Source: Enterococcus saccharolyticus subsp. saccharolyticus (GTDB lineage Bacteria > Bacillota > Bacilli > Lactobacillales > Enterococcaceae). Taken from it: a stretch of 64,000 nucleotides of DNA. The notes under the pieces were generated by a model, which had not been told where the DNA came from, made no database searches, and saw only the letters and a list, made by a program, of their open reading frames with translations. Below, piece after piece: positions 48,091-59,112 of the stretch (positions are counted from its first letter, which is position 1; the number at the start of each line of letters is the position of its first letter). Where the stretch lies: positions 1,759,794-1,823,793 of the forward strand of contig NZ_CP118957.1 of assembly GCF_029023825.1 (NCBI RefSeq). The letters are read 5' to 3'. Both the position numbers and the translations under genes were made by a program.

Positions 48091-50436
48091 TTATTTGCCT
48101 TTCTTTTTAGTCACACCTTTATAAAAAGGCGCTTTTTTCCCCTTTTTAGGCTTTCCTTTTGGTCCTTTCCCTTGCTTTTGCTTGGGTTTACGTTCTTTTG
48201 GCTTATTTACAGTTTCTTCTTTTGGTTTACGGCGACGTTGGTGACGATTTTGCTCTCGTTGCAAGCTTTCCGTTTCTTCGGCTGCTACTAATTCAAAATC
48301 GATTTCTCTGGTTTCAGGATCAGCCTTCACAACCCGAATGCGGACTTTTTGACCAATCTTAAATGTCATACCTGTACGTTCACCTACTAAAGCTAAGTGT
48401 GATTCTAAATAATGGAAATAGTCTTGTTTCAACTCATTAATGTGAATGAGCCCTTCAATTGTATTGGGCAACTCAACAAAAATGCCAAATTTCACAACAG
48501 AACTAATAATTCCTTCAAATTCTTCATCAATGTGATCTGCCATAAATTCAGCTTTCTTCAACGCATCGACTTCACGTTCGGCATCGACTGCACGACGTTC
48601 CATTTGTGAACTATGAACAGCAATATCTGGCAGTTTCTCAGCCCAAATTGCTTGAGTTTCTTCTGAAATATCTTGGGCATAGGAACGAATTAAACGATGC
48701 ACAATCAAGTCAGGATAACGACGAATAGGCGACGTAAAATGTGTGTAATCTTCAGCTGCTAATCCGTAATGTCCATAGTTATTTTCAGAGTATTTGGCTT
48801 GTTGCATACTTCTTAGCAACATCGTATTGATGACCATTGCTTCTGGACGTTCTGCCGTATCCTCAACGATTTGTTGTAAATCTTTTGGTGTAATCGATCC
48901 TTTGGTTTGTTTCACGATAATTCCTAATGCAGAAGCAAAATCAAAAAATCGACGAAGCTTCTCTTCTTTCGGATCTTCATGAATACGATAAATAAATGGT
49001 AATTTGCGGTCATTGAAATGTCGGGCAATCGTTTCGTTCGCTGCTAACATGAAGGATTCAATCAAACGCTCCCCAATGCCTCGGCTCCGTAAAATAATAT
49101 CTAATGGATGACCTTCGCCATCAACTAACACTTTTGCTTCATTGTCTTCAAACGATACTGCACCACGACGCGTACGCATTGCTTCTAAAATATGGTGTAA
49201 GTCGCCCATCTCTTGAAACATCGGTACTAGTTCTTGATAACGTGCCATTACTTGCGCATCTTGTTCTTCTAAAATTTGATTTACCGCAGTATATGTCATG
49301 CGTTCCGTTGTTTGGATGATACTTTGGAAAATTTCGTGTGAGACCACCTGTCCTTGTTGGTCAATTTCCATTTCACAACTCATTGCTAAGCGAGGAACTT
49401 TTGGATTTAATGAGCAAATACCATTAGATAAACGTTGTGGTAACATTGGAATCACGCGGTCCGTTAAATACACACTCGTCCCACGTTCAAAGGCTTCTTT
49501 ATCTAATTGACTATCTTCTGTCACATAATACGAAACATCTGCAATATGCACGCCTAAAAAATAATTGCCATTAGCTAATTTACGCACAGTTACGGCATCA
49601 TCTAAGTCTTTGGCATCTTCACCATCAATCGTGACAATCATTTGGTCACGTAAATCACGGCGTTCTGGAAAGGCAGTCGGATCAATAGTATCTGGCACAG
49701 CATCGGCTTCTGCCAATACTTCATCTGGAAATTTTGTCGGAATGCCATTTGCAATCACGATAGATAAAATATCCATTCCTGGATCATTTTTATGACCGAC
49801 CACTTGTTTCACCATGCCTTCTAAACTTGTGGCATAGCCTTTTTCAGGATAATGGGTAATTTCAACCACCACAATACTGCCATCAACCGGACGTACTCCT
49901 TCTGCTGCGACATAAACTTTTAATTCTTCTAATTTTTTATCTTTGGGTTTTACCACACCGTATAAATCCGTTTCAGCAACTTCTTCATCTGGAAAAGCTG
50001 TAAACTCTCCTACGATTTGATGGGCTTGACGTTGGCGAACTTCGACAACTTTACCTTCTGCACCACGTTCACTAAACGGATCTGCTGGTTTAACAATATC
50101 AATCGCGACCACATCGCCATCCATCGCATAACCAGTTGCTTCTTTCGGGATAAAAATATCATCTTCTTCTGGGTCAATCGTCACAAAGCCAAACCCTCGG
50201 CTATTTGCACGAAAAGTTCCTTCTATCACGATTTGTTGTTGGGGAAGCTTAATCTTCCCTTTTTTATTGAAAACAATTCGTTTTTCTCTCTCCATCATCG
50301 CAATCGTTTGTACTAATGCTTTAAAATCTTCACTTTTTTGTAATCCAAGATTTTCAGCAAGTTCTTCCATTGAAAAACTCTGTTTACGACTTTGTTCCAT
50401 AAAGAGCAAAACTTTTGTTTTTATGGTTTCTTTCAT
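48091..50436 (-). CDS. rnr: Ribonuclease R
   Basis: RNase R is a 3'-5' exoribonuclease that degrades structured RNA. An N-terminal winged-helix region and cold-shock domains (about residues 60-230) precede the RNB catalytic domain with TIDGEDAKDLDDAVTV, the acidic cluster that binds magnesium. An S1 domain (FEGIISSVVKFGIFVELP) and a very basic, Lys-rich tail of about 60 residues follow. The length is 781 residues. It lies between est and smpB in the conserved secG-est-rnr-smpB order. Confidence 0.96.
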   Translation of the reverse strand: MKETIKTKVLLFMEQSRKQSFSMEELAENLGLQKSEDFKALVQTIAMMEREKRIVFNKKGKIKLPQQQIVIEGTFRANSRGFGFVTIDPEEDDIFIPKEATGYAMDGDVVAIDIVKPADPFSERGAEGKVVEVRQRQAHQIVGEFTAFPDEEVAETDLYGVVKPKDKKLEELKVYVAAEGVRPVDGSIVVVEITHYPEKGYATSLEGMVKQVVGHKNDPGMDILSIVIANGIPTKFPDEVLAEADAVPDTIDPTAFPERRDLRDQMIVTIDGEDAKDLDDAVTVRKLANGNYFLGVHIADVSYYVTEDSQLDKEAFERGTSVYLTDRVIPMLPQRLSNGICSLNPKVPRLAMSCEMEIDQQGQVVSHEIFQSIIQTTERMTYTAVNQILEEQDAQVMARYQELVPMFQEMGDLHHILEAMRTRRGAVSFEDNEAKVLVDGEGHPLDIILRSRGIGERLIESFMLAANETIARHFNDRKLPFIYRIHEDPKEEKLRRFFDFASALGIIVKQTKGSITPKDLQQIVEDTAERPEAMVINTMLLRSMQQAKYSENNYGHYGLAAEDYTHFTSPIRRYPDLIVHRLIRSYAQDISEETQAIWAEKLPDIAVHSSQMERRAVDAEREVDALKKAEFMADHIDEEFEGIISSVVKFGIFVELPNTIEGLIHINELKQDYFHYLESHLALVGERTGMTFKIGQKVRIRVVKADPETREIDFELVAAEETESLQREQNRHQRRRKPKEETVNKPKERKPKQKQGKGPKGKPKKGKKAPFYKGVTKKKGK

Positions 50437-50440
50437 CTAT

Positions 50441-51196
50441 TTATTCCTCATTCCAAGACAAGCTTTCAATAAAAGCTAATACGTCTTTTTCAAATTCTTT
50501 TCTTTCTTTATCAACAGTGACGACATGTCCACTTTCAGGGTACCATTGCAATGTCACTTTCGTATGGGGTAATCCTTTTGCTGTTTCAAACACAGTCAAC
50601 GGATCAATCATTCTGTCTTTTCCTGCCTGCGCCAAAAAGACTGGTTTTTGAATCTTCGTTAGCTGTTGGCTGACAGTTTGTGCAAATGCTTCAATCGCTG
50701 TTAACTGTTTCTGTGCATCACGAGCAATTTCAGATAACATCGCTTGTTGTTCTGCTTTGGTGAAGTCAGAATAACTCAAGACTTTTTCTGCATAAAGAAC
50801 AAAATTCTCTGGCACATGATTTTCTGCTTTAAAAATAGGCGAACAAAAAACACCGCCACCTACAATCGCTTCATCAGCCAAAGTCAACGACCCCATCGCC
50901 ATAATCCCACCCATTGACAAACCTAATACAGCAATTTCTTGATAGCCTTTCTCTTTTAAAAACTGAATGGCCGCTTGGGTATTTTCAAACCATGTGGTAA
51001 CTTCCTCTGCTAAAATATCTTTGGGATTCAATGTACCGTGACCAGCAAACATAGGTGAGTACACAGTATAATTCGCATTTTCTAAATATCTACAAAGCAT
51101 GCGTACATCATTTGGACTGCCTGAATAGGCATGTAGTAACAACACCGCTCTTTTTCCATGCTCTGCAAATAGTTCTTTTGGTAAACTCATTTTCAC
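50441..51196 (-). CDS. est: Alpha/beta-hydrolase, carboxylesterase
   Basis: The nucleophile elbow GLSMGG (about residue 95), the oxyanion loop LLLHAYSGSPNDVR near the N-terminus and the likely catalytic His in YPESGHVVTVDKE define a carboxylesterase of the thermostable Est30 type. The physiological ester is unknown. The GTG at 51196 has AGAGGTG upstream; ATG at 51190 is an alternative. It lies four bases before rnr and belongs to the secG-rnr-smpB cluster. Confidence 0.9.
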   Translation of the reverse strand: MKMSLPKELFAEHGKRAVLLLHAYSGSPNDVRMLCRYLENANYTVYSPMFAGHGTLNPKDILAEEVTTWFENTQAAIQFLKEKGYQEIAVLGLSMGGIMAMGSLTLADEAIVGGGVFCSPIFKAENHVPENFVLYAEKVLSYSDFTKAEQQAMLSEIARDAQKQLTAIEAFAQTVSQQLTKIQKPVFLAQAGKDRMIDPLTVFETAKGLPHTKVTLQWYPESGHVVTVDKERKEFEKDVLAFIESLSWNEE

Positions 51197-51240
51197 TTCA
51201 CAACACCTCTCTGACTCTCATTTTACCATATTAAAAGTAA

Positions 51241-51281
51241 AAAAAAGAGTTTGAGAAATTATCCGTCCCAAACTCTTTTTT
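51241..51281 (-). terminator. Terminator after secG
   Basis: AAAAGAGTTTG / CAAACTCTTTT with a T run on the minus strand, directly after the secG stop. Confidence 0.85.
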
Positions 51282-51283
51282 GC

Positions 51284-51523
51284 TTATCTTGTCGAAGATA
51301 GTAAAACTAATACAAATAATAGTATCATCCAAACAGCACCTAAAATTGCTGTTGCTCGTTGCATCACGGCTTCAAAACCGCGTGCTTTTTGTTTACCAAA
51401 AAGTTGATCCGCGCCACCAGTAAATGCACTTGCCGCACTATTTTGTTTGCTCGGCTGCATCATGATTGCAATAATTAAAATGAATGAAAGTACAATGACT
51501 ACTCCTAAAATAAAATTATACAC
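51284..51523 (-). CDS. secG: Preprotein translocase subunit SecG
   Basis: SecG is the small auxiliary subunit of SecYEG. Two membrane helices (about residues 2-21 and 55-77) flank a polar segment with MQPSKQNSAASAFTGGADQLFG, the family hallmark. The length of 79 residues is normal, and the ATG follows AGGAGG-like sequence. Confidence 0.95.
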   Translation of the reverse strand: MYNFILGVVIVLSFILIIAIMMQPSKQNSAASAFTGGADQLFGKQKARGFEAVMQRATAILGAVWMILLFVLVLLSSTR

Positions 51524-51600
51524 TCTAGGAACCTCCTACCCTGTTTATCGTCTCATATACTGTATCACAAATTTTGTCAATTGACTAGTGGAAGTGGCTT

Positions 51601-52215
51601 TTACCCCCTTGCTTCTTTCAATGCTCGCATGAGAAACATGGTTGCTGGTTGATTCATAAACAAATGATCGCCTTCGTAAAAAGTATAGCTTTGCTGTATT
51701 GTTAAATTTTTTGCAAGAATTTGTTTTAGCTGTTCTTGTTCAAATCCATTATGCACTCGTTCGTGATACACCAACGGATTTTTATCAAAGTCCACAATAA
51801 TTAATTGCCCATATTCAGCTAACATATCTGCTAAACAGGCTAAAATTTCTTCTGTTTGTGGGACATGCAAGAGTACCAACGAAACTAAGATAGTATCAAC
51901 TTTAAAGCTTGGTCGTTGTTGTAAGAAATCAGCATTCCACACTGTGGCGTTGGGCAACTGTTGTTGGGTTACTTTTTATTGTGTCACTTTTACCATTTCA
52001 GTCGATACATCCACCAACAGCAGTTCCTTGACTTGATGAGCTAACGGCAAACTGATTAACCCTGTCCCACAACCAAAATCAAGCACTCGTTTATCTGATT
52101 GGTCGCCCCACTCTTTCTCAATTGCTTGGCGAATCACGTTTGCTAAGGCTTGCTGTTTGGGTGAATCGTATTTGTTTGCTATTTGATCAAAAACATTTTG
52201 TGTCATCTTTTTCAT
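51601..52215 (-). pseudogene. SAM-dependent methyltransferase, broken by one in-frame stop
   Basis: The reading frame of 205 codons is continuous except for a TAA at 51978-51976. The N-terminal part (about 79 residues) holds the SAM-binding motif I, VLDFGCGTGLISL. The C-terminal part holds the rest of the class I fold (ILVSLVLLHVPQTEEIL and YGQLIIVDFDKN). No frameshift is needed: reading through the stop joins MVKVTQ to KVTQQQLPNATVW. A single-base change from GAA or CAA to TAA would explain it. The start may be the ATG at 52206, which has better spacing to AAGG. The gene is probably non-functional in this isolate unless the stop is a sequencing error. Confidence 0.8.
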
Positions 52216-52245
52216 CCTTTTTATGATTTACTTGTTTATCAGGTG

Positions 52246-52251
52246 TATAAT
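52246..52251 (+). promoter_or_regulatory. -10 box of the GNAT gene
   Basis: A perfect TATAAT lies 24 bases before the ATG of the acetyltransferase gene. The -35 region is weak. Confidence 0.5.
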
Positions 52252-52274
52252 ACACTCTAAAACGAGGTATCCTT

Positions 52275-52733
52275 ATGTTAACATTGACAGCAATGACAAC
52301 GGAAGTATTTCAGCATTATTTAAAAAATGCCATCACAGATTATGCATCTGACAAAGTTAAAAATGGGACATGGTCTAAAAACAACGCTCATGAACTAGCC
52401 GTTCAATCGTACAATCACTTCTTACCTAACGGAATCGATACACCTAATCATTACTTGTATTCCATTTATTTAAAAGAAACGTTGATTGGCCATACCTGGA
52501 TTTTCTTTGATTCAACAGAAAAAATGATTTTTATCTATGATATTCATATTTTTGAAAAGTATCAAAATCAAGGATATGGTACATTAGTGATGACCATGCT
52601 TGAAGAACAGGCACAACAATTAGGGGCCAAAAAACTTTCTTTACATGTCTTTGGCTATAATCAACGTGCGCTACATGTGTATCAAAAAGTTGGTTATCAT
52701 AGTACTGATTACAACTTATCAAAAGAACTCTAG
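52275..52733 (+). CDS. GNAT-family N-acetyltransferase
   Basis: The acetyl-CoA binding motif is complete: IYDIHIFEKYQNQGYGTLVM (with the Q/R-x-x-G-x-G/A turn) followed by MLEEQAQQLGAKKLSLHVF and ALHVYQKVGY. The length of 152 residues suits a single-domain acetyltransferase. The substrate is unknown. GAGGT precedes the ATG. It is divergent from the broken methyltransferase and convergent with the acylase-like gene. Confidence 0.9.
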   Translation: MLTLTAMTTEVFQHYLKNAITDYASDKVKNGTWSKNNAHELAVQSYNHFLPNGIDTPNHYLYSIYLKETLIGHTWIFFDSTEKMIFIYDIHIFEKYQNQGYGTLVMTMLEEQAQQLGAKKLSLHVFGYNQRALHVYQKVGYHSTDYNLSKEL

Positions 52734-52740
52734 ACCAACA

Positions 52741-52774
52741 AAACAGTGAGACTATTGGCAGCCTCACCGTTTCT
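52741..52774. terminator. Shared terminator between the GNAT and acylase-like genes
   Basis: AAACAGTGAG pairs with CTCACCGTTT with one mismatch, followed by a T-rich stretch on the plus strand. Confidence 0.6.
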
Positions 52775-52792
52775 TTCTTGGTTACAATGCAA

Positions 52793-53773
52793 CTATAATT
52801 GAGTAACTGTAAAAGATTTATTTATCTCAAATATTTTTGGTTTTTCTAAATTTGTTAAAACATCTTTTAATTTTATGGAGAAAATTTCTTGTGTTTCATA
52901 CGGACTAAAAAAATATTCTAAATCAGTTAAACTAAAAGCAACTCGATATTGTGTATATTCTGGCTCATGCGTTTCTTCCAACATGACACCTTTCGGAATA
53001 GTAAAATTGTTTAAAAGATGAAAAATAGCATTTAAAGTTTCCTTTCTCGTTGCACCTTTTTCTATAAATTCTTTGAGATAGACCGCTCGAACAAACCGTT
53101 CAGGTGATGATAGCCCTCCTGGTAGAGCTGCTGTACCTGAACCGAGTCCATTAAGTTTTACTTGATAACCTAGAAAATTCCTTGACGGATAGTTCGTAGG
53201 TGTTAACGACAAATAATTGCTCAAATTTTTTAAATGCCATTCGAGTTCGGGACTGTTTGTCATGACACCTAAAGGATTGTCTTTCACTTCAATCAAACCT
53301 CTATTGGTTTCTATCACGACGCATGCGCCCGTTCTATCAGTTACAATGTAATGCAAAGGAACAACTGTAGATAATAACGAAATTTCTGCATGAATGAGAT
53401 GAATTTGTTCAATTTTAGTTTTCAACTCATCGACACTAGCAACATTACCTAATATCCATAAAATAAATTCGTGTGGTGCCAAATTAATTTTGTCTTTCTC
53501 AAGTGCTTCACTATATTTTGCTTCATTCGAAAAATACAATTCCGCTATCGATAAACCGCTTTCATTCATGCCATCAACTAAGATACATTCTTCTGTACAT
53601 CTGCCAGTACCGATTATCCCAAAACGAGTGCTTTCACTAACGCCTAATTGCGTTTGCCATGTATATCCTTTAGGAATCACAATGGGAACACCATTTAGTT
53701 GAAATGCAAAATCCATTGTTCGAGCTAAAAAATTCTCTTGGTTTTCTGCCTGCAACGTAAAACTGGTACACAT
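52793..53773 (-). CDS. Linear amide C-N hydrolase, penicillin V acylase/YxeI type (choloylglycine hydrolase family)
   Basis: These Ntn hydrolases expose Cys2 as the nucleophile; here the chosen ATG at 53773 gives MCTSF, with GAGGTGA five bases upstream. The conserved Arg and Asp lie in LARTMDF, the Asn in GVMTNSPELEW, and the Arg in SSPERFVRAVYL. NESGLSIAELYF, APHEFILWILG and TIPKGVMLEE resemble Bacillus YxeI and penicillin V acylases more than the bile salt hydrolases of lactobacilli and enterococci as I remember them. The natural substrate could be an N-acyl amide or homoserine lactone; bile salts are not excluded. The length is 326 residues, and the gene is intact. Confidence 0.85.
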   Translation of the reverse strand: MCTSFTLQAENQENFLARTMDFAFQLNGVPIVIPKGYTWQTQLGVSESTRFGIIGTGRCTEECILVDGMNESGLSIAELYFSNEAKYSEALEKDKINLAPHEFILWILGNVASVDELKTKIEQIHLIHAEISLLSTVVPLHYIVTDRTGACVVIETNRGLIEVKDNPLGVMTNSPELEWHLKNLSNYLSLTPTNYPSRNFLGYQVKLNGLGSGTAALPGGLSSPERFVRAVYLKEFIEKGATRKETLNAIFHLLNNFTIPKGVMLEETHEPEYTQYRVAFSLTDLEYFFSPYETQEIFSIKLKDVLTNLEKPKIFEINKSFTVTQL

Positions 53774-53856
53774 CTCTATCACCTCTCAACTCATTTTACC
53801 ATAATTTGCTTAAACGAATATATAAACAAAAAGGGGCTGTGACATAAGTCCCTAAC

Positions 53857-53905
53857 AAAAAAGTGCATGAAATGACGAAAAACTGTTCATTTCATGCGCT
53901 TTTTT
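53857..53905. terminator. Left subterminal hairpin of the IS1182 element
   Basis: AAAAAAG and GCATGAAATGA pair with TCATTTCATGC and CTTTTTT, with one mismatch. It would stop outside transcription from entering the transposase gene. Confidence 0.65.
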
Positions 53906-53973
53906 AGTTAAAATAAAAGAAGCACAGATTGCACCCTGTGCTTCAAACATTTAATCCTGAAAGGACTAAAAAT

Positions 53974-55524
53974 ATGCATACCTATTATAACATGGATCAA
54001 CTCACTTTGGACTTATCAACTTCATTTTCTCCCAAAGAAAATCATGTCGCTGTTTTCATCAACGAATTAGTTGAATCTCTTCAAATCAATGAGCCGTATA
54101 TTTTTGGACGCCCTAGAGAATATGACCTAGGTGCGATGATGAAGCTGGTTCTGTTTGCCTATACGAGAGAAACCTTCACCAGTCGCAAGATTGAGCGCTT
54201 GGCTGAAGAAAATTTATATGCCCGTTGGTTGACCCAAGAACGTGTCCCTTCTTATCGAACGATTGCCCGTTTCTGCGTGTCCAATGATGTGCAGGAACTG
54301 ACGAATAAAGGATTAACACATCTGACCGAGTATCTTCGCGCGCGCAATCTGATTGATGATGCGTTGTTTATCGATGGCACGAAAATTCTAGCCGATGCCA
54401 ATAAATATAGCTTTGTCTGGAAGAAAAACACGATCCGTTTTGATCAGATGAATCGTGAAAAACTCCTTTTATTGATGACGGAATTAAAAGAAGCGTATGC
54501 AGTAAAAGAGATTCCCGAAGGGACTTCCCTTACACTAGACATGGTAGATGAGCTGTTGACACGAATGGAACTGAGATTGGAAGAAATTGAAAAAGAAGTC
54601 CAGTCAACGAAACGAATTTCACCTAATCCTGCAAAAAAACAGCGCAGAACGCTAAAAAGTCAAGTACGCAAATTAACTGTAAAACGAGAGAAGCTGATTG
54701 AACACCAAGATCAGTTTTCTATTTATGGTGCCAGAAATAGTTACTCAAAGACCGATCATGACGCTACTTTCATGCGCGTGAAAGAAGATCATATGATGAA
54801 TGGTCAATTAAAGCCAGCCTACAATTTACAAATCGCTACTTGTAATCAATTTGTTTTAGGATATGATGTTTTTCAAAACCCAACTGACACTAGAACCTTA
54901 CAACCATTACTTGAAAAAATGAATGTGACTAACCAATCACATCGATATATTGTCGCAGACGCAGGGTATGGCTCTGAAAGTAATTATCGATATCTAGAAG
55001 ATGAACTCCCTCAACATACCGCGCTTATTCCCTACGGGACTTTTTTAAAAGAGAAAAGTAAAAAGTGGAAAACCGATGAGCAAAAAATAATGAACTGGAC
55101 TTACAGTGAACAGGAAGATTACTATATCGATCCTAAAGGTGTGCGATTTAATTTTCATGTCTATCGCAAAAGAACCGATAAAGATGGATTTATTCGAGAT
55201 TTTAAAGAATATCAAGCAGAAAAAATCGATCTAAATCAAGAAGTGATTCCCGCAGCTTTAACACCGAAGGGGTATATTAGAAAAATTACTGTAAACCCTG
55301 CTTGGGAATATCATAAAGCCAAACAAAATGAGCTTCTTTCTACCCCTGAAACCGGAAAGGTTTATAGTCGCAGGAAGATCGATGTAGAAACAGTCTTCGG
55401 ATTTATGAAGGCTTGTTTAGGCTTCACTCGATTCACAGTTCGAGGGTTAGATAATGTAAGAAAGCAATCAGGGTTATTGATTACGGCAATCAATATGATG
55501 AAACTGGCAAAAATAAGTAATTAA
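53974..55524 (+). CDS. IS1182-family transposase
   Basis: The N-terminal DUF772-type domain (PYIFGRPREYDLGAMMKLVL) is followed by a DDE catalytic domain: first Asp in DDALFIDGTKILADAN (about residues 130-145), second Asp in YIVADAGYGSESNY, and Glu in RRKIDVETVFGFMKACLG near the C-terminus. A DDE transposase of this pattern belongs to the IS1182 (IS4-like) group. I chose the ATG at 53974 (516 residues), with AAAGGA eight bases before it; the longer frame from 53929 has no ribosome binding site. It is intact and may be active. Confidence 0.92.
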   Translation: MHTYYNMDQLTLDLSTSFSPKENHVAVFINELVESLQINEPYIFGRPREYDLGAMMKLVLFAYTRETFTSRKIERLAEENLYARWLTQERVPSYRTIARFCVSNDVQELTNKGLTHLTEYLRARNLIDDALFIDGTKILADANKYSFVWKKNTIRFDQMNREKLLLLMTELKEAYAVKEIPEGTSLTLDMVDELLTRMELRLEEIEKEVQSTKRISPNPAKKQRRTLKSQVRKLTVKREKLIEHQDQFSIYGARNSYSKTDHDATFMRVKEDHMMNGQLKPAYNLQIATCNQFVLGYDVFQNPTDTRTLQPLLEKMNVTNQSHRYIVADAGYGSESNYRYLEDELPQHTALIPYGTFLKEKSKKWKTDEQKIMNWTYSEQEDYYIDPKGVRFNFHVYRKRTDKDGFIRDFKEYQAEKIDLNQEVIPAALTPKGYIRKITVNPAWEYHKAKQNELLSTPETGKVYSRRKIDVETVFGFMKACLGFTRFTVRGLDNVRKQSGLLITAINMMKLAKISN

Positions 55525-55540
55525 ACCAACCAATTATACT

Positions 55541-55594
55541 AAAAAAACAAAATGCACGCGAAAATAAAAATATTTTCGCGTGCATTTTGTTTTT
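55541..55594. terminator. Right subterminal terminator of the IS1182 element
   Basis: AAAACAAAATGCACGCG and AAAATA pair perfectly with their complement around a short loop, with A and T runs on both sides. It can end the transposase mRNA and eno readthrough. Confidence 0.85.
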
Positions 55595-55654
55595 ATCGAG
55601 GACGTAACTAACTAACTTATGTCACAGCCCCTTTTGTTCTATTGACTTGAAAAA

Positions 55655-57016
<1,362 letters not shown>

Positions 57017-57065
57017 TTAATGAATTTTGGTTAATACTGCAAATAAAATTCGAAATAAAAATGAA

Positions 57066-57821
57066 TTATTTCACAGCATCTAATAAAGCTAAGAATGAAT
57101 CAGTTTGTAAGCTTGCGCCACCTACTAAAGCACCATCAACGTTTTCTTTTGCCATGTATTCAGCGATGTTTTCTGGTTTAACAGAACCACCATATTGAAT
57201 ACGAACTTTTGCAGCTACTTCGCCACCATAAAGTTTTTCAACTGTTTGACGTACAACGCCACAAATATCATCTGCGATTGTTGCATCAGCAGATTTACCA
57301 GTACCGATTGCCCAGATTGGTTCATAAGCAATAACTAAGTTGCTTACTTGTTCATCTGTTAAATCAGCTAAACCAGCAGTGATTTGTCCTTCGATCCATT
57401 CAGCAGTTTTTTCTGCTTCATATGTTTCTAAAGATTCACCACAACATAAAATTGGTGTCATACCATTTGCAAAAATAGCTTTTGCTTTTTTGTTGATTTC
57501 TTCGTCTGTTTCATGGAAGTATTCGCGGCGTTCTGAGTGACCAATGATAACATAGTCTACACCTAAATCTGCTAATGCAGCTGGTGAAGTTTCACCTGTG
57601 AATGCTCCTGAATTTTCCCAGTAACAGTTTTGCGCAGCGATTTTTAAATCAGTTCCTTTAGCAGCATCTACTAATGTTTCTAAAAATAGTGCTGGAGAAC
57701 CAATCACTGAATCTACTTTGTCGTTGCCAGGGATATTGTTTTTTACAGCTTCTGCAAAAGCTTTTGCTTCTGACGCTGTTAAGTTCATTTTCCAGTTACC
57801 TGCGATAATCGGTTTACGCAT
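57066..57821 (-). CDS. tpiA: Triosephosphate isomerase
   Basis: TpiA interconverts dihydroxyacetone phosphate and glyceraldehyde-3-phosphate. The catalytic Lys is in GNWKMN, the His in VIIGHSERR, and the Glu in [13 protein letters not shown]. The phosphate loop GGSVKPENI is intact. The length of 251 residues is normal. It lies between pgk and eno. Confidence 0.97.
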   Translation of the reverse strand: MRKPIIAGNWKMNLTASEAKAFAEAVKNNIPGNDKVDSVIGSPALFLETLVDAAKGTDLKIAAQNCYWENSGAFTGETSPAALADLGVDYVIIGHSERREYFHETDEEINKKAKAIFANGMTPILCCGESLETYEAEKTAEWIEGQITAGLADLTDEQVSNLVIAYEPIWAIGTGKSADATIADDICGVVRQTVEKLYGGEVAAKVRIQYGGSVKPENIAEYMAKENVDGALVGGASLQTDSFLALLDAVK

Positions 57822-57847
57822 TTATATGACACTCCTTTTTCAATTGG

Positions 57848-57881
57848 TTCATTCGTAGAAATGGCTATCCCTACGAATGAA
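57848..57881 (-). other. Hairpin between pgk and tpiA
   Basis: TTCATTCGTAG / CTACGAATGAA is an 11-base perfect inverted repeat with a 12-base loop. No T run follows on the minus strand, so it is more likely an mRNA processing or stability element than a terminator. Confidence 0.5.
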
Positions 57882-57889
57882 AAGATTGA

Positions 57890-59080
57890 TTATTTATCGT
57901 TGATTGCTGCCAAGCCAGGTAATTCTTTACCTTCTAATAATTCTAAGCTTGCGCCACCACCAGTAGAGATATGAGTAAATTTATCTGCAAAGCCTAATTG
58001 TTCAGCTGCTGCTGCAGAATCTCCTCCACCGATAATTGTTGTAGCATCTTCTAGGTTCGCAATTGCTTCACAAACACCAATTGTTCCTTTAGCAAAATTA
58101 GACATTTCAAACACACCCATAGGACCGTTCCAAACAACTGTTTTTGCATCTTTTAAGATATCGCTAAATAATTCAACTGATTTAGGACCAATATCTAAGC
58201 CCATTTGATCTTCTGGTACTGCACCTTCATGAATTTCAGTAGGTACATCGTTAGAAAATTCAGCAGCAGTTACTGAATCAACTGGTAATACTAATTTATC
58301 GCCAGCTTTTTCAATTAATTCTTTTGCTAAATCAACTTTATCTGCTTCAACTAATGATTTACCGATTTCAATTCCTTTAGCGCGATAGAATGTATACGTC
58401 ATTCCACCACCGATAAGAATTTTATCTGCTTTAGGAATTAAGTTTTCGATAACACCAATTTTATCTGAAACTTTTGCGCCACCTAAAATTGCCACCATTG
58501 GGCGTTTAGGTTCTTCAACTGCTTCACCGATAAATTTGATTTCTTTTTCCATTAAGAATCCAGCTACTGTTGGAATTCCTGTTGAAGCGATTCCTACGTT
58601 AGAAGCATGTGCACGGTGAGCTGTACCAAACGCATCGTTTACAAATACGTCACCTAATGATGCCCAGTATTTACCTAATTCAGAATCATTTTTGCTTTCT
58701 TTTTTACCATCTACATCTTCAAAACGTGTGTTTTCAAAGACAACTACGCCACCGTCTTCTAAGTTGTTGATTGCAGCTTCCAATGCTTCACCACGAGTTT
58801 CAGGAACGAATGTTACTTCTTTGCCAAGTAATTCGCCTAAACGATCTGCAACAGGTGCTAAAGATTTACCAGCTTTATCTTCTTCTGTTTTTACACGTCC
58901 TAAGTGAGAAAATAGAATTGCTTTTCCACCTTGGTCTAATACATAGTTGATTGTTGGTAAAGCTGCTTTGATACGTGTATCATCAGTAATTACGCCATCT
59001 TTCAATGGAACGTTGAAGTCAACACGGACAAGAACTTTTTTACCTTTTAAATCAATATCTTGTACAGTCTTTTTAGCCAT
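57890..59080 (-). CDS. pgk: Phosphoglycerate kinase
   Basis: Pgk makes ATP from 1,3-bisphosphoglycerate. The N-terminal substrate-binding motif [15 protein letters not shown] and HLGR lie at residues 13-65, and the nucleotide-binding GGAKVSDKI and [13 protein letters not shown] are intact. The length of 396 residues is normal. A terminator separates it from gap, so it is made at a lower level than gap. Confidence 0.97.
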   Translation of the reverse strand: MAKKTVQDIDLKGKKVLVRVDFNVPLKDGVITDDTRIKAALPTINYVLDQGGKAILFSHLGRVKTEEDKAGKSLAPVADRLGELLGKEVTFVPETRGEALEAAINNLEDGGVVVFENTRFEDVDGKKESKNDSELGKYWASLGDVFVNDAFGTAHRAHASNVGIASTGIPTVAGFLMEKEIKFIGEAVEEPKRPMVAILGGAKVSDKIGVIENLIPKADKILIGGGMTYTFYRAKGIEIGKSLVEADKVDLAKELIEKAGDKLVLPVDSVTAAEFSNDVPTEIHEGAVPEDQMGLDIGPKSVELFSDILKDAKTVVWNGPMGVFEMSNFAKGTIGVCEAIANLEDATTIIGGGDSAAAAEQLGFADKFTHISTGGGASLELLEGKELPGLAAINDK

Positions 59081-59112
59081 GAAATTGCCTCCTAATATGG
59101 GTCTTTCTCTTT

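Larger units (their letters stand above)
53833..55631 (+). mobile_element. IS1182-family insertion sequence
   Basis: The 1.8-kb element carries one intact transposase gene. Its apparent ends are a perfect 17-bp inverted repeat, GGGGCTGTGACATAAGT at 53833-53849 and its complement at 55615-55631. Long subterminal hairpins lie inside both ends. The repeat can be extended outwards by AACAAAA-like bases on both sides, so part or all of the inverted repeat may belong to a pre-existing terminator of eno into which the element inserted. No clear direct target duplication is seen. Confidence 0.8.

Noticed and set aside
51601-51957. Separate short methyltransferase-like gene starting at TTG (MPNATVW)
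   Set aside because: It is in frame with the upstream half and separated only by one TAA; it lacks a ribosome binding site and the SAM-binding motif, so it is the 3' part of one broken gene.
52793-53782. Bile salt hydrolase
   Set aside because: The superfamily is right, but the motifs around the catalytic residues look more like YxeI and penicillin V acylase, so I kept the broader name.
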